From NCBI GenBank assembly GCA_036008465.1, contig DASYNP010000184.1:62001-126000 (forward strand): 64,000 nt of DNA. Reading direction: 5' to 3'. Made by a program: the position numbers and the translations under genes. Position 1 is the first letter of the stretch. Every line of letters begins with the position of its first letter. The DNA comes from DASPSM01 sp036008465. GTDB lineage: Bacteria; Planctomycetota; Planctomycetia; Planctomycetales; Planctomycetaceae. The notes under the pieces are model-generated. The model was given only the letters and a program-made list of their open reading frames with translations, did not search any database and was not told the origin of the DNA. Shown piece by piece: positions 35,139-45,524 of this stretch.

Positions 35139-38100
35139 ATGAACCTGAACCCCATCATCTTCGCCCTCCGTCATCCGATCACCATGATGGTCGGCATCGC
35201 CGCCCTCATCGTGGGGAGCGGTTTGTCGTTAATGCGGATGAAGGTCGATATCTTCCCGCAGCTCAACCTCCCCGTCGTCTATGTGGCTCAGCCCTACGGC
35301 GGCATGGACCCAGGGCAAATGGAAGGGCTCCTCACCAACTATTACGAGTACCACTTCCTCTACATCTCCGGCATTCACCACGTCGAGTCCCGGAACATCC
35401 AGGGCGCCGCCCTGATGAAGCTCTACTTCCATCCCGGTACCGACATGGCCCAGGCGATGGCGGAGACAGTCGGCTATGTGAACCGCGCGCGGGCCTTTAT
35501 GCCGCCGGGGACCGTGCCGCCGTTCATCATGCGCTTCGACACCGGCAGCGTTCCGGTGGGTTACCTAGTTCTGTCGAGCAAGACCAAGACGATCGGAGAA
35601 ATCCAGGATCAGGCGCTGTTCAAGGTCCGTCCGATGTTCGCGAGCCTTCCCGGCGTCTCAGCTCCTCCGCCATTCGGCGGCAACCAGCGGACGATCGTGG
35701 TGCGCACCGATCCCGACCGTTTGCGGGCGTACAACCTCTCGCCGGAAGAGGTGATTCAGGCGCTGAGCTCAGGCAATACCATCAGCCCGTCGGGCAACAT
35801 TCGAGTCAAAGGCCAGATGCCCATCGTGCCGCTGGACGCCATGGTGGTGAATCCGAAAGATCTCGGCAACATCGCCTTACGTCCGGGGTCCGACGTGTAC
35901 TTACGCGACGTGGCGGTGATCGAGGACAGCACCGATATCCCCACCGGTTACGCTCTGGTAAATGGAAGCCGGGCGGTTTACATCCTGGTCACGAAACGCG
36001 CAGATGCCTCGACCTTAACTGTCGTCAATACGGTGAAGGCTAATCTGCGAAACATGCAGGCGGCCGTGCCCGAGGACATCAAGGTCAGTTTCGAATTTGA
36101 TCAGTCCCCTTACGTGACGCGCGCGATTTGGGGCGTCGGCACGGAAGGGCTGCTGGGAGCCTTTCTCACCGGGCTGATGGTGCTGCTCTTCCTGCGCGAT
36201 TGGCGGAGCGTGATCGTCGTCGTGCTCAACATTCCGTTTGCCCTGTTAGGAAGCATCGTGGCGCTGTCGCTGGCGGGCCAGACCGTCAATCTGATGACGC
36301 TGGGCGGACTCGCGCTGGCAGTGGGAATCCTTGTGGACGAAGCCACCGTCGAAGTCGAAAATATCCACACCCAGTTTGAGCACACACCAAGCATTGCCCG
36401 CGCGGTCCGTCGCGGCAATCAAGAAACGGCCGTCCCCCGTTTGCTTGCGATGCTCTGCGTCCTCGCGGTGTTCATCCCCTCCTTCTTCATGGAAGGGTCT
36501 GCCCGAGCCCTGTTTGTACCGCTCTCCCTCGCCGTCGGCTTCGCGATGGTGACGAGCTATCTGCTGTCGAGCACATTTGTCCCGGTTTTATCGGTCTGGC
36601 TATTGCGACATTACCACCAACCCCACGGAAAGGCGCAGGGCCGATTTTCCTTCGCGCGATCGCGTGACGCGTACGCCGGGATGCTGCGAGCCTTCATGCG
36701 GCTGCGCTGGCTCTCTGTCCCGGCGTATCTCGGGATCGCCGGACTCTTGATTTGGCTGGTGGGCGGAGAGGTCGGCCGTGAGATCTTCCCGACGGTCGAC
36801 GCCGGACAATTTCAGTTTCGCCTGCGGGCGCCGACCGGCACGCGAATTGAGGTAACCGAGCAACTTGCCGTCGCGGCGCTCGACGCAATCAAGAAAAAAG
36901 TAGGACCGGACAATGTCGCCATTTCACTGGGATACGTCGGGCTGATCCCCTCAAGCTATCCCATCAACACGGTCTTCTTGTGGATGAGCGGACCCGAGGA
37001 AGCGGTCTTGCGAGTGGCATTGCGACGAGAGAGCGGCATCCATGTGGAAGACTTGAAGGAGCAATTACGTGAAGAATTGCCTCCAATCCTCGAGGAATCG
37101 CTGCGCGCCAGCTTTACGGCTGAAAAGGTCCCGGCCGACCTCCTGAATGAGCGCGTACGGGGCATCAAGGTGTCTTTTGAGCCGGCCGACATCGTCAACG
37201 AAGTGATGAGCTTTGGGTCCCCCACGCCCATTGAGATTGCGGTCAGCGGTCCGAAACTAGCGGAGAACCGCGCCTACGCCGAGAAGATCAGGCAGGAACT
37301 GGAAAAGATCAGGTCTCTCCGCGACCTTCAGTTCGTGCAGCCGCTGGATTATCCCGCCGTTAACGTGAAGGTCGATCGCGAGCTTGTCGGAGCGAGCGGC
37401 ATTACGACGGAAGCGGTCGCCAACTCTGTGGTCGCGGCGACTTCCTCCAGCCGCTTCGTCGTGCCGAACTACTGGCGCGATCCGAACTCCGGCATCGGCT
37501 ACCAGGTGCAGGTGGAAATCCCGATCGCTTTGATGGATTCGGCCACTCAGGTGGGGTTGGTGCCGATCAAACGGCCAACTCAGGACGGCCAGTTGTTTCT
37601 GCAAGACGTCGCTCGGCTTCGCGAGGGAATCGTGCCGGGCGAATATGACCGCTACAACATGAAGCGCCTGGTGAGCCTGACCGCGAACATCTTCGGCGAG
37701 GATCTGGGGTGCGTGACTGGGCACATCTCTGAGGCCTTGCGAAATGCGGGAGAACCCCCTCGCGGCGTCCTGGTCGATGTGCGCGGCCAAGCGGTGCCGA
37801 TGCAGCAAATGTTCGGCGCGCTTGCCGGTGGAAAACTGTACGAGGGATTGACGGCCGGCCTTCTCCTGGCAGTCGTTGTGATTTTCCTGTTGCTGACAGC
37901 CTATTTCCAATCCTGGCGGTTGGCGCTTGCGGTCGTCTTCACGGCCCCGGCAGTCCTCGCAGGGGTCGCATTGGCTTTGCTCCTCACGCACACTACGTTG
38001 AATATCCAGTCATTCATGGGGGCGATCATGGCCATTGGCGTAGCCGTTGCCAACGCCATCTTGCTCGTCACCTTCGCAGAGCGCGCCCGCCGCGAAGGCG

Positions 38101-38432
38101 CTTCAGCGGCCGATGCGGCCGTCGACGGCGCACAGCATCGGCTCCGACCGATCTTGATGACGAGCTGCGCCATGATTGCCGGCATGATCCCGATGGCATT
38201 GGCCATCGGAGAGGGAGGAGAACAAACAGCCCCTCTCGGCCGGGCCGTCATCGGCGGGTTGTTGGCGGCCACATTCACGACGCTCGTCATCCTGCCGTCT
38301 ATCTTCGCCCTCATCCAGGGGCGCGCCGACGTGCGCTCCGTTTCGCTTGATCCGGACGATGCAGAAAGCCCGTATTTCGATTTACAGGGAGCGAACAACT
38401 TAGTGCCGGAAGCTCGACCATCACACGCTTGA
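35139..38432 (+). CDS. RND efflux pump inner-membrane permease
   Basis: 1097 residues from ATG 35139, with GGAGG ~10 bases upstream. The RND layout is complete: first helix LRHPITMMVGIAALIVG, porter domain, helices from about residue 330 (GLLGAFLTGLMVLLFLRDW), the TM4 proton-relay region GGLALAVGILVDEATVEVENIH with the acidic pair, and a repeat of the same fold in the C-terminal half (GAIMAIGVAVANAILLVTFAERARREG). Substrates are unknown. The AcrB/HAE1-like form suggests hydrophobic compounds rather than metals. It is followed by adaptor and TolC genes. Confidence 0.94.
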   Translation: MNLNPIIFALRHPITMMVGIAALIVGSGLSLMRMKVDIFPQLNLPVVYVAQPYGGMDPGQMEGLLTNYYEYHFLYISGIHHVESRNIQGAALMKLYFHPGTDMAQAMAETVGYVNRARAFMPPGTVPPFIMRFDTGSVPVGYLVLSSKTKTIGEIQDQALFKVRPMFASLPGVSAPPPFGGNQRTIVVRTDPDRLRAYNLSPEEVIQALSSGNTISPSGNIRVKGQMPIVPLDAMVVNPKDLGNIALRPGSDVYLRDVAVIEDSTDIPTGYALVNGSRAVYILVTKRADASTLTVVNTVKANLRNMQAAVPEDIKVSFEFDQSPYVTRAIWGVGTEGLLGAFLTGLMVLLFLRDWRSVIVVVLNIPFALLGSIVALSLAGQTVNLMTLGGLALAVGILVDEATVEVENIHTQFEHTPSIARAVRRGNQETAVPRLLAMLCVLAVFIPSFFMEGSARALFVPLSLAVGFAMVTSYLLSSTFVPVLSVWLLRHYHQPHGKAQGRFSFARSRDAYAGMLRAFMRLRWLSVPAYLGIAGLLIWLVGGEVGREIFPTVDAGQFQFRLRAPTGTRIEVTEQLAVAALDAIKKKVGPDNVAISLGYVGLIPSSYPINTVFLWMSGPEEAVLRVALRRESGIHVEDLKEQLREELPPILEESLRASFTAEKVPADLLNERVRGIKVSFEPADIVNEVMSFGSPTPIEIAVSGPKLAENRAYAEKIRQELEKIRSLRDLQFVQPLDYPAVNVKVDRELVGASGITTEAVANSVVAATSSSRFVVPNYWRDPNSGIGYQVQVEIPIALMDSATQVGLVPIKRPTQDGQLFLQDVARLREGIVPGEYDRYNMKRLVSLTANIFGEDLGCVTGHISEALRNAGEPPRGVLVDVRGQAVPMQQMFGALAGGKLYEGLTAGLLLAVVVIFLLLTAYFQSWRLALAVVFTAPAVLAGVALALLLTHTTLNIQSFMGAIMAIGVAVANAILLVTFAERARREGASAADAAVDGAQHRLRPILMTSCAMIAGMIPMALAIGEGGEQTAPLGRAVIGGLLAATFTTLVILPSIFALIQGRADVRSVSLDPDDAESPYFDLQGANNLVPEARPSHA

Positions 38433-38450
38433 ACCTAGTTCGAGGAAGAG

Positions 38451-39761
38451 ATGTGGAAAACGGTTCGGTGCCTCGCTGCCAGTCTCGCAAGAATTCCATT
38501 TCGTAGTGCCCTGCTTGCGGCAGCGGGCGTAGTGACGCTGATGCAGATGATCGGCTGCGAGGATCCCTCGAAAGGTTCGCCGCCAACGGAACAGTCCAAG
38601 ACTGCCCCAAGCGAGTTAACCGTGCATGTCGTCAGGCCCGAGCCAAAGACGGTGCGCCATCCGATCGAACAGCCTGGCTTCAATATCGAGGCGTTCCAGG
38701 AGACTCCGCTGTACGCCAAGATCGCGGGGTACGTCCGCAAATGGAACGTCGATATCGGCGACTCGGTGCGCAAAGACGACCTTCTCGCGGTGTTGTACGT
38801 GCCCGAGATGCAAGTGGAACTCGACCAGAAGACGGCCGCTGTCCGGCAGGCCGCCGCGCAAATCGAACAGGCAAGGGCAACCGTTCTCACTGCGCAAGCC
38901 CAACTTGAGCGCTCGAAGTCCCAATACGAGCGTCTCGCACGCGTCGGCAAAAGCGGGGTGTTGGATCAGGAAAGCGTGGACGAGACCCGGCTCGGCTACG
39001 AAGCTGCGAAGGCCGCCCTGGCGAAAGCCAATGCGGACGTCGCCGCAGCCGAGGCACAACTCGAAGTGGCCCAGGCCAACCGCAAGTACGCAAAGACGAT
39101 GCTGGACTACGCGGAGATCCGGGCCCCCTACAACGGAGTCGTTACGCAGCGCAACATCAACAGCGGAGACTTCGTGCATACCGTCGGCGGCGGCACCAGC
39201 GCAGTGGCGCTGTTTGTCGTCAACCAAGTCGACCCCGTGCGAGTTTTCGTCAATGTTCCGGGCTCGGATGCTGCATGGATCAAGGACGGCGATCCGGTCA
39301 TCCTCCATCTCCAGGGCGCCGGCGGAGAAATGATTCGGGGCAAGGTCACCAGAAACGCGCGTTCGCTCAACCCCAAGGCCCGCACGCTCCGCACTGAGAT
39401 CGACCTTCCCAATCCGCAAGCAAAACTGCTGCCCGGGATGTACGTGCAGGCAAGCATTACCGTGCAACATGAAAATGCGTGGACGCTCCCTGCTTCTGCC
39501 ATCGCGACCGAAGGCGACCAGGCATTCTGCTACCGGATTGAGGGGGGAAAGGCGATCCGCACTCCGCTCCAGATTGGTCTCAAGGGAAATGGTCTGCTCG
39601 AAGTGTTGATGAAGCAGACCAGGGTCTCACTTTCAGGCGACGAGCAACAATGGACAGCGATTACCGGGCAAGAGGAGATTGTGGAGGCCAACACGGCCTC
39701 GCTGCACGACGGACAGGCCGTAGAAGTTTCTAAATCGAAGAAAGAAACGGCTGCGAACTAG
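38451..39761 (+). CDS. RND pump periplasmic adaptor (lipoprotein)
   Basis: 436 residues from ATG 38451, with GAGGAAG just upstream, 18 bases after the permease stop. The signal ends in a lipobox-like MQMIGC, so it is probably lipid-anchored. Membrane-fusion motifs: lipoyl halves LYAKIAGYVRKWNVDIGDSV and YAEIRAPYNGVVTQRNINSGDFV, a long coiled-coil hairpin between them, and a beta-barrel region VRVFVNVPGSDAAWIKDGD. It joins the RND permease to the TolC protein encoded next. Confidence 0.93.
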   Translation: MWKTVRCLAASLARIPFRSALLAAAGVVTLMQMIGCEDPSKGSPPTEQSKTAPSELTVHVVRPEPKTVRHPIEQPGFNIEAFQETPLYAKIAGYVRKWNVDIGDSVRKDDLLAVLYVPEMQVELDQKTAAVRQAAAQIEQARATVLTAQAQLERSKSQYERLARVGKSGVLDQESVDETRLGYEAAKAALAKANADVAAAEAQLEVAQANRKYAKTMLDYAEIRAPYNGVVTQRNINSGDFVHTVGGGTSAVALFVVNQVDPVRVFVNVPGSDAAWIKDGDPVILHLQGAGGEMIRGKVTRNARSLNPKARTLRTEIDLPNPQAKLLPGMYVQASITVQHENAWTLPASAIATEGDQAFCYRIEGGKAIRTPLQIGLKGNGLLEVLMKQTRVSLSGDEQQWTAITGQEEIVEANTASLHDGQAVEVSKSKKETAAN

Positions 39762-40000
39762 AAAGAACCGATCGCTAAGCCGCGACTCTGTCACGCGTTT
39801 TCGAGGCACACGATCCGGCCGCGTCGACGAACGACCGATCGGCGTCCTTCAAAGGACCTCGTGACGAGAGGCTAAGTTGGTTTGCGCGCGAAGCCTTGCC
39901 CCCTATAAGACCGGCGGCTTTGCGCGTTAGTCTGAACGGGAGTGCATAATCGGGCGACGATGCTCGGTTCATTAACTGCAGTGCCGGGAAGGTCGATACT

Positions 40001-41746
40001 GTGATCACAGGCAGTATCTTCATGCGCGCTGCACGGTCGCTTTCTCATCAATTGCGCGGTCTGCTTCGACCTTGCGGGCGAGCCGGACTGATTCGATGTT
40101 TGACGACTGGAATTTGCGCCGGCCTGTCCATTCAACAATCCTTCGCGCAGCAAGTGCCCTCGGGCGGCCCCGATTCGTCGGCTGTTTCGAGTTTTGGCGT
40201 TCAGCCGGGCACGGTTCAGCTTCAAACGCCTGCGCCCGAGGCGGAGCTGCCCGTTCTGCCGATCAACCTGCCGACGGCGCTGCAGCTCGCCAACACTCAG
40301 CCGATCGACGTGCAGCTCGCGCTCGAGCGCGTTCGGGGTGCATCCGCAGCGCTCTTCCAGGCGCGGGCACTGTGGCTGCCGACCGTGACGGTTGGAGGCG
40401 ACTATCAACGGCACGACGGCGAGATTCAAGACTCCAGCGGAGCCATCGTCACCAATACGCACAGCAGCCTGATGTTCGGCGCGGGGAGCGGAATCGGATC
40501 GTCCGCAGTCCTCAGCATCGACGACGCCATCTTCGCACCGCTGGCGGCCCGACAATCGCTGCGGGCGCGACAGGCCGACGTGCAAACGGCCACTAACGAC
40601 TCGATGCTGGCCGTCACCGATGCCTATTTCAACGTGCAGCAAGCGCGAGGCGATCTGGCGGGGTCTCAAGACGCGACGCGACGCGCCGAGGCGCTCGCCT
40701 CGATAATCAGGCAGATGGCTGCCGGTCTCGTCGCACCTCTCGAAGTTGTCCGCGCCGAGGCGGAACTCGCGAACCGGCGGGAGGCGGAAATCGCCGCACG
40801 CGAACGATGGCAGACCGCGAGCGCCGAGCTGGCGCGGCTGTTGCGTTTGGATGGGACCGCGCAGATCGTGCCGCAGGAACCGCCTCAACTTCGGATCATG
40901 CTCGTCCAGCCGAGCCGTTCGGTCGACGAACTGGTCACGATGGGACTCACGTATCGCCCGGAACTCGAGTCCAACCAGGCGCAGGTTCAGGCCACGCTGG
41001 AACTCCTCAAGCAAGAGAAATACCGGCCGCTGATTCCCAGCGTTTTGTTGCGAGGCGATTCGACTCCAGTCACCGGCACGTTGGCGGGAGGGATCTTTGC
41101 CGGCGGCACCAATGGCGACATCGGCAATCCCGGCGGCCGGTTCGACATCGACCTGCAGGTTCTGTGGCAATTCGACAACCTAGGTTTTGGCAACTCGGCC
41201 CGGACGCGAGCGCGCGAGTCGGATCATCGGGCGGCGATTCTGGCCCTCTTTCGCATTCAAGACCGCATTGCGGCCGACGTGGCACGGGCCTTCGCCGAGG
41301 TCCGGCAGTCGGACCGTCGCGTCAAGATCGCCGAAAGCCAGGTTCGATTGTCGCTGGAATCGTATAACCAAAACTTGACCGGATTGGGACAACTTGGTGT
41401 CGCTGGCAACGTGCTGCGGACAATTGTTCGACCGCAAGAAGTTGTGGCGGCTGTTCAGAACCTGGCCCAGGCCTACACCGCGTACTACCGCGCCATTGCG
41501 GATAGCAACCGGGCGCAATTTCGCCTGTATCGAGCACTGGGGCAGCCCGCGCAGCGATTGAGTCAAGAGGCGAATGCAGCGCTGGGTGCGGCCTCATCTG
41601 TCGCCGAACCGGGAAACTCTCCAGTGCCGCCCGCCCCGCCATCCACGCAACGCGAGTCCCCCGGCGCCGCGGCACAGGGCCGCGGAATCCAGACATCGTT
41701 CGATCCGGTCGATGAATCTCGCGATGCTCGTTCCACCGCGCGTTGA
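40001..41746 (+). CDS. TolC-family outer-membrane efflux protein
   Basis: 581 residues from GTG 40001 (ATG 40022 is possible). Signal peptide with cleavage near SFAQ. Two TolC-type repeats are visible as long amphipathic helices (ALQLANTQPIDVQLALERVRGASAALFQARALWLPTVTV and ADVARAFAEVRQSDRRVKIAESQVRLSLESYNQNLTGL), with strand regions between them. A Pro/Ser-rich tail of ~50 residues is added at the end. It completes the RND tripartite pump with a 239-base gap from the adaptor; in that gap I see no gene. Confidence 0.9.
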   Translation: MITGSIFMRAARSLSHQLRGLLRPCGRAGLIRCLTTGICAGLSIQQSFAQQVPSGGPDSSAVSSFGVQPGTVQLQTPAPEAELPVLPINLPTALQLANTQPIDVQLALERVRGASAALFQARALWLPTVTVGGDYQRHDGEIQDSSGAIVTNTHSSLMFGAGSGIGSSAVLSIDDAIFAPLAARQSLRARQADVQTATNDSMLAVTDAYFNVQQARGDLAGSQDATRRAEALASIIRQMAAGLVAPLEVVRAEAELANRREAEIAARERWQTASAELARLLRLDGTAQIVPQEPPQLRIMLVQPSRSVDELVTMGLTYRPELESNQAQVQATLELLKQEKYRPLIPSVLLRGDSTPVTGTLAGGIFAGGTNGDIGNPGGRFDIDLQVLWQFDNLGFGNSARTRARESDHRAAILALFRIQDRIAADVARAFAEVRQSDRRVKIAESQVRLSLESYNQNLTGLGQLGVAGNVLRTIVRPQEVVAAVQNLAQAYTAYYRAIADSNRAQFRLYRALGQPAQRLSQEANAALGAASSVAEPGNSPVPPAPPSTQRESPGAAAQGRGIQTSFDPVDESRDARSTAR

Positions 41747-41872
41747 TACCCGACTCCGACAACCATTGTCGAAGCGTCAGCACAAGGAGGAAAGCATCGA
41801 GATGAGGCCTTAGGCTCGGTCGAACAAGGTCCAATACGCCGATTCGGGTGTGTGGTAGCACTGAGCAAAGCG

Positions 41873-43252
41873 CTACTCGTAGCGAAGGGCCTCGATCGGA
41901 TCAAGGCGCGACGCTTTCCAAGCCGGGTAGTAGCCGAAAATCATGCCGACGCTCATCGCGACGCCAACCGCAATCAAAATCGCGGATAGCGAGGGAATCG
42001 TCGGCCAGCCCAAGAACGCGGTCATCGCGAACGACGCTCCGCGGCCCAACACGATGCCGGCGATACCACCGCAGAGGCATAGGATCACAGCTTCGGCGAG
42101 GAACTGACGTCGAATGTCCCTTCCCCGGGCACCCATGGCCATGCGGACTCCAATCTCGCGGGTCCGCTCGGTCACGGTGACCAGCATCATGTTCATGATG
42201 CCGATCCCTCCGACCAGGAGAGAAATCGGCGCCACGCACAGGAGCAGATTGGTCATCAGCGTGCTGGTCGAGCTCATAAGCTTTGACACTTCCGTCCAGT
42301 CGCGGATCGAGAAATCATCGGGTTGCTCCTCCCGCAGAGCGTGGCGCCGCCTAAGTAGCTGAGTGATTTCGTCGATGGTCCGTGGAATGTCTTCGGCCGA
42401 CTCGACAGACAGGTAAATGTCGTCCAGGTCGATGAATTTCACCGGTTGAGGCTGGTCGGCTATCTGCGCCGCCGTGCGCTGAAGGTAAAGCTGCACAGCC
42501 GGTAGATACTGGTTGTTGAGCGTGTTGACCTGATTGGCCGAGGCAACCGGGTTGAGCGCCGCATTGAGGTCCGCGAAGGCGAGCTTCGCGCCATTGATTC
42601 GGAATTTCACAGTGGTCCAAGGAGCAAGGACGACGTCATCCTGGTCCATGCCCATCATGTTTGCCCCCTTCGGTTCCAAAACGCCGATGACCCTCAGGAA
42701 CGTCCCTTGAACGCGGACCTCCTTACCAACGGGGGACTCGTCGCCGAAAAGCTGCCGCGCGGGCGTCTGGCCCATCACGCAAACATTTGTCAAATTGCGC
42801 ACATCGCTGTCGGTGAAGTTTTCTCCTTCGACGAGGTTGGCCCAGTCGCGGATGATCAGAAACTCCGACGACACGCCGATAATCTTCCACGGGGACCAAT
42901 TGCGGTTGCCATAGACGACCTGCATGCGGCAATCCACCCCTGCTGAAACGTAACGCACTGCGCTGCATTCGTTTGCAATGGCCTCACAGTCGCCGGGCGA
43001 CAGGGTCAGCGTCGTGCCGGCTCCCATGCGAACGCCGCTCGAGGAACTGGCGCCCGGCTCCACCTGCAGGACGTTGGCGCCGAGGGTGGCGATCTTCTGC
43101 TGGATCGCAGCGGCGCTCCCATTGCCGATTTCCATCATGGAGATGACCGCCGCGATGCCGATCACGATGCCCAGACACGTCATGGCGGAGCGCAGCCCAT
43201 TTTTGCGCAAGGCACGTAACGCGGTTCGCAAGGATCGGATGAATCTGCGCAT
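41873..43252 (-). CDS. MacB/FtsX-type ABC transporter permease
   Basis: 459 residues from ATG 43252. N-terminal helix NGLRSAMTCLGIVIGIAAVISM, then the periplasmic MacB-type domain (IQQKIATLGANVLQVEPGA), then three helices with IGIMNMMLVTVTERTREIGVRMAMGARGRDI, the conserved coupling loop. It ends SRLDPIEALRYE as the family does. Full MacB carries its own ATPase domain; this protein does not, and no ATPase gene is adjacent, so the partner must be elsewhere. It converges with the TolC gene (126-base gap). Confidence 0.9.
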   Translation of the reverse strand: MRRFIRSLRTALRALRKNGLRSAMTCLGIVIGIAAVISMMEIGNGSAAAIQQKIATLGANVLQVEPGASSSSGVRMGAGTTLTLSPGDCEAIANECSAVRYVSAGVDCRMQVVYGNRNWSPWKIIGVSSEFLIIRDWANLVEGENFTDSDVRNLTNVCVMGQTPARQLFGDESPVGKEVRVQGTFLRVIGVLEPKGANMMGMDQDDVVLAPWTTVKFRINGAKLAFADLNAALNPVASANQVNTLNNQYLPAVQLYLQRTAAQIADQPQPVKFIDLDDIYLSVESAEDIPRTIDEITQLLRRRHALREEQPDDFSIRDWTEVSKLMSSTSTLMTNLLLCVAPISLLVGGIGIMNMMLVTVTERTREIGVRMAMGARGRDIRRQFLAEAVILCLCGGIAGIVLGRGASFAMTAFLGWPTIPSLSAILIAVGVAMSVGMIFGYYPAWKASRLDPIEALRYE

Positions 43253-43489
43253 CGCTCGTCTGAAAACCCGTCACGGTGGTGGCAGCCCGATCCTAGGCTA
43301 AAACATCTTGATCGAGGCCATTCGTTCCGCCCACTCTCGTCTTCAATCTTCGCCGGAGTCAGGGACGTTGCAACGCCGCAAGAGCACAATGAGAAAATTC
43401 TCATCGTTTCGTCGATGGTGGATTCGATTTCTTGCTTCGATAATCGGAGGTGCGAGACCAGCGTGAAAACCGAGGGGCCGCCGGCAAAG

Positions 43490-43618
43490 ATGTCTCGAAC
43501 CGCCCTTCGCATTCGACACGTCGCCGCACCTCATGGTTGGCACACCGAGGAGGTATTAAAGGCTGCAGGTTTCGACGATCGAGAGCGGGCAATTCTTCGA
43601 GACGACGGAATCATTTGA
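43490..43618 (+). pseudogene. Possible C-terminal remnant of a CaiB/BaiF CoA-transferase
   Basis: The last ~35 residues of this frame read APHGWHTEEVLKAAGFDDRERAILRDDGII, matching the usual class III CoA-transferase tail (G-x-HTxEVLxxxGFxDxExxxLRxxGxI). The intact CoA-transferase at 55658-56893 has the same tail pattern. Nothing upstream in any frame extends the match, so I read it as a leftover 3' end. It lies in the 656-base gap before the sigma-54 activator; nothing else in that gap is supported. Confidence 0.45.
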
Positions 43619-43908
43619 CAGAACGATCGTCTGAACCGGAATTCGGACACGCCCAGCGATAAGCGCGCAATGATGATGCGCTGACGGCTATCCGCGCTCA
43701 CCCCCATAAATGGGTCGATTGATGACGATCTCGGACAATGCTTGGCTTTTCGCTACCGGGTCGCGGGCGCCGGGCGTCCGGCCGATCCCATGCAGCGTGC
43801 CTATTCCCAGGGTACGCTAGAATCTCGTTCGCTCACGTGACTGCGAACAGCAGGAGGGCAACTCCCTTCTCATCATTTCGGAGCTGGAGGCCGTTCAGGG
43901 CATTCGCC

Positions 43909-45459
43909 ATGACAGGGATTCAGGGTGATGCGCAGGCAGGGGCCGGCGGCGAGCGCTACCGCGCCTTGCTTGCCGTCTCGGAGGCAATTACCTCGCATCG
44001 CGATCTGGAGGGTCTGTTCCAAGAACTTGCCGGCCGGCTTCATCAACTGGTGAGCTTCGATTACGTCGTCGTAGTTCTCCACGAGGCAGCAACCAACACC
44101 ATGCGCTTGCACGTCGGGGCTGCCTCCGAGCCCGGCCCGCTCACGCCAGCGATAGTCCTCCCTCTTCAAGACGACCCAGCGGGTCTCGTCTGGCAGACCC
44201 AGCAGCCGCTTATCATTTCGAGTGCCGAGGAGCTGAGGCGCTGGCCGCGATTATTGGAACGAGTGCAGCCGTACGGGATCCAATGCCTGTGCGAGGTGCC
44301 GCTGACCACGGCTCGGCGGCGGCTGGGTACGCTGGTCTTCGCCTGGAAACAGCCGTCCGCCTGCGACACGGCTGACTTGGACTTTCTGCAACAGGTCGCC
44401 AACCAGGTGGGAGTGGCGGTAGAGAACGCTCTCGCTTTTCAGGAAATCGCGGCACTCAAGGACCGACTGGCCAGAGAAAACGCCTACCTCGAAGAGGAGG
44501 TCCGCACAGAGCACAATTTCGGAGATATCGTTGGGGGAAGTGAGGCGCTCCTGCGAGTGCTGAAGGAGGTGGAGACGGTCGCTCCCACGGGATCCACAGT
44601 CCTGATTCGTGGCGAGACAGGGACCGGCAAGGAGCTTGTTGCCCGAGCGCTGCATGACCTGAGCCCGCGGCAGGGCCGCACCTTTGTCAAACTGAACTGC
44701 GCGGCCATTCCCACGGGCCTTTTGGAGAGCGAACTGTTCGGCCACGAAAAGGGCGCCTTTACCGGGGCCGTGAGCCAGAAAGTCGGGCGTTTCGAGCTTG
44801 CGGACAAAGGAACCTTGTTCCTGGACGAGGTCGGCGACATCCCTGCGGAGCTGCAGCCTAAGCTGCTCCGCGTGCTGCAGGAGCAGGAGTTCGAGCGCCT
44901 TGGTGGCACGAAGACGATCAAGGTCGACGTGCGGCTGGTGGCAGCCACGCACCGCGACTTGGCTGCGATGGTCGCGGAAGGTCGGTTCCGCGAAGACCTC
45001 TACTACCGCCTGAACGTTTTTCCGGTGATGTTGCCACCGTTGCGAGAACGCCGTGACGACATCCCAAAACTAGTCCGCCATTTCACTCAGCAGTTCGCCC
45101 GGCGGATGGGGCGACGGATCGAAACAATCCCGTCCTCAATCATGGATGCTTTAGTGCACTATCCGTGGCCGGGCAACGTCCGTGAGCTGCAGAATGTCAT
45201 CGAGCGGGCAGTGATTCTCTCCTCGGGCTCGTCACTTCACATTCCTCCTGGCGACCTGCCGTCTGCTCGGACGGACGTCCCGGCGCCGCCCGCCGCAGCG
45301 GTCACGCTCGCCGATGCGGAGCGAGAGCACATCCTCGTTGTCCTCCGCGAGACTGGCTGGGTGCTGGGCGGGCCGAATGGGGCCGCCGCCCGCCTGGGGA
45401 TGAAGCGCTCCACGTTGCAGTGGAAGCTCAAGAAGCTCGGCATTTCCAAGCCCCAGTAG
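43909..45459 (+). CDS. GAF-domain sigma-54-dependent activator
   Basis: 516 residues from ATG 43909; the longer frame to 43738 is not protein-like. A GAF sensor domain (about 20-175) and a short coiled linker (~178-200) precede the AAA+ domain, with Walker A GETGTGKE at 235-242, GAFTGA at 282-287 (sigma-54 contact loop intact), Walker B TLFLDEVGDIP, and NVFPVMLPPLRERRDDI. The C-terminal Fis helix-turn-helix is NGAAARLGMKRSTLQWKLKKLGI. It resembles FhlA/NorR-type activators; there is no receiver domain, so it senses a small molecule or gas through GAF. It lies just upstream of a sigma-54 promoter candidate and is the obvious candidate activator for the regulon to 64 kb. Confidence 0.93.
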   Translation: MTGIQGDAQAGAGGERYRALLAVSEAITSHRDLEGLFQELAGRLHQLVSFDYVVVVLHEAATNTMRLHVGAASEPGPLTPAIVLPLQDDPAGLVWQTQQPLIISSAEELRRWPRLLERVQPYGIQCLCEVPLTTARRRLGTLVFAWKQPSACDTADLDFLQQVANQVGVAVENALAFQEIAALKDRLARENAYLEEEVRTEHNFGDIVGGSEALLRVLKEVETVAPTGSTVLIRGETGTGKELVARALHDLSPRQGRTFVKLNCAAIPTGLLESELFGHEKGAFTGAVSQKVGRFELADKGTLFLDEVGDIPAELQPKLLRVLQEQEFERLGGTKTIKVDVRLVAATHRDLAAMVAEGRFREDLYYRLNVFPVMLPPLRERRDDIPKLVRHFTQQFARRMGRRIETIPSSIMDALVHYPWPGNVRELQNVIERAVILSSGSSLHIPPGDLPSARTDVPAPPAAAVTLADAEREHILVVLRETGWVLGGPNGAAARLGMKRSTLQWKLKKLGISKPQ

Positions 45460-45524
45460 TGCCAGCCGATTGGCGGCTGTGACCGGCCGTTGGCACTTAG
45501 CCATTGGCACTTTTCGTTCTTTTC
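45458..45524 (+). terminator. Inverted-repeat region after the activator gene
   Basis: AGTGCCA (45458-45464, overlapping the stop codon) pairs with TGGCACT at 45491-45497 and again at 45505-45511. An inner AGCCG/CGGCT hairpin lies between, and TTTTCGTTCTTTTC follows. This is terminator-like for the activator gene. The TGGCAC copies are not spaced like a -24/-12 promoter. Confidence 0.4.

Noticed and set aside
40001..43252. MacAB-TolC tripartite macrolide pump made of the TolC and permease genes
   Set aside because: The genes converge, the permease lacks the MacB ATPase domain, and the TolC gene belongs with the RND pump on the plus strand.
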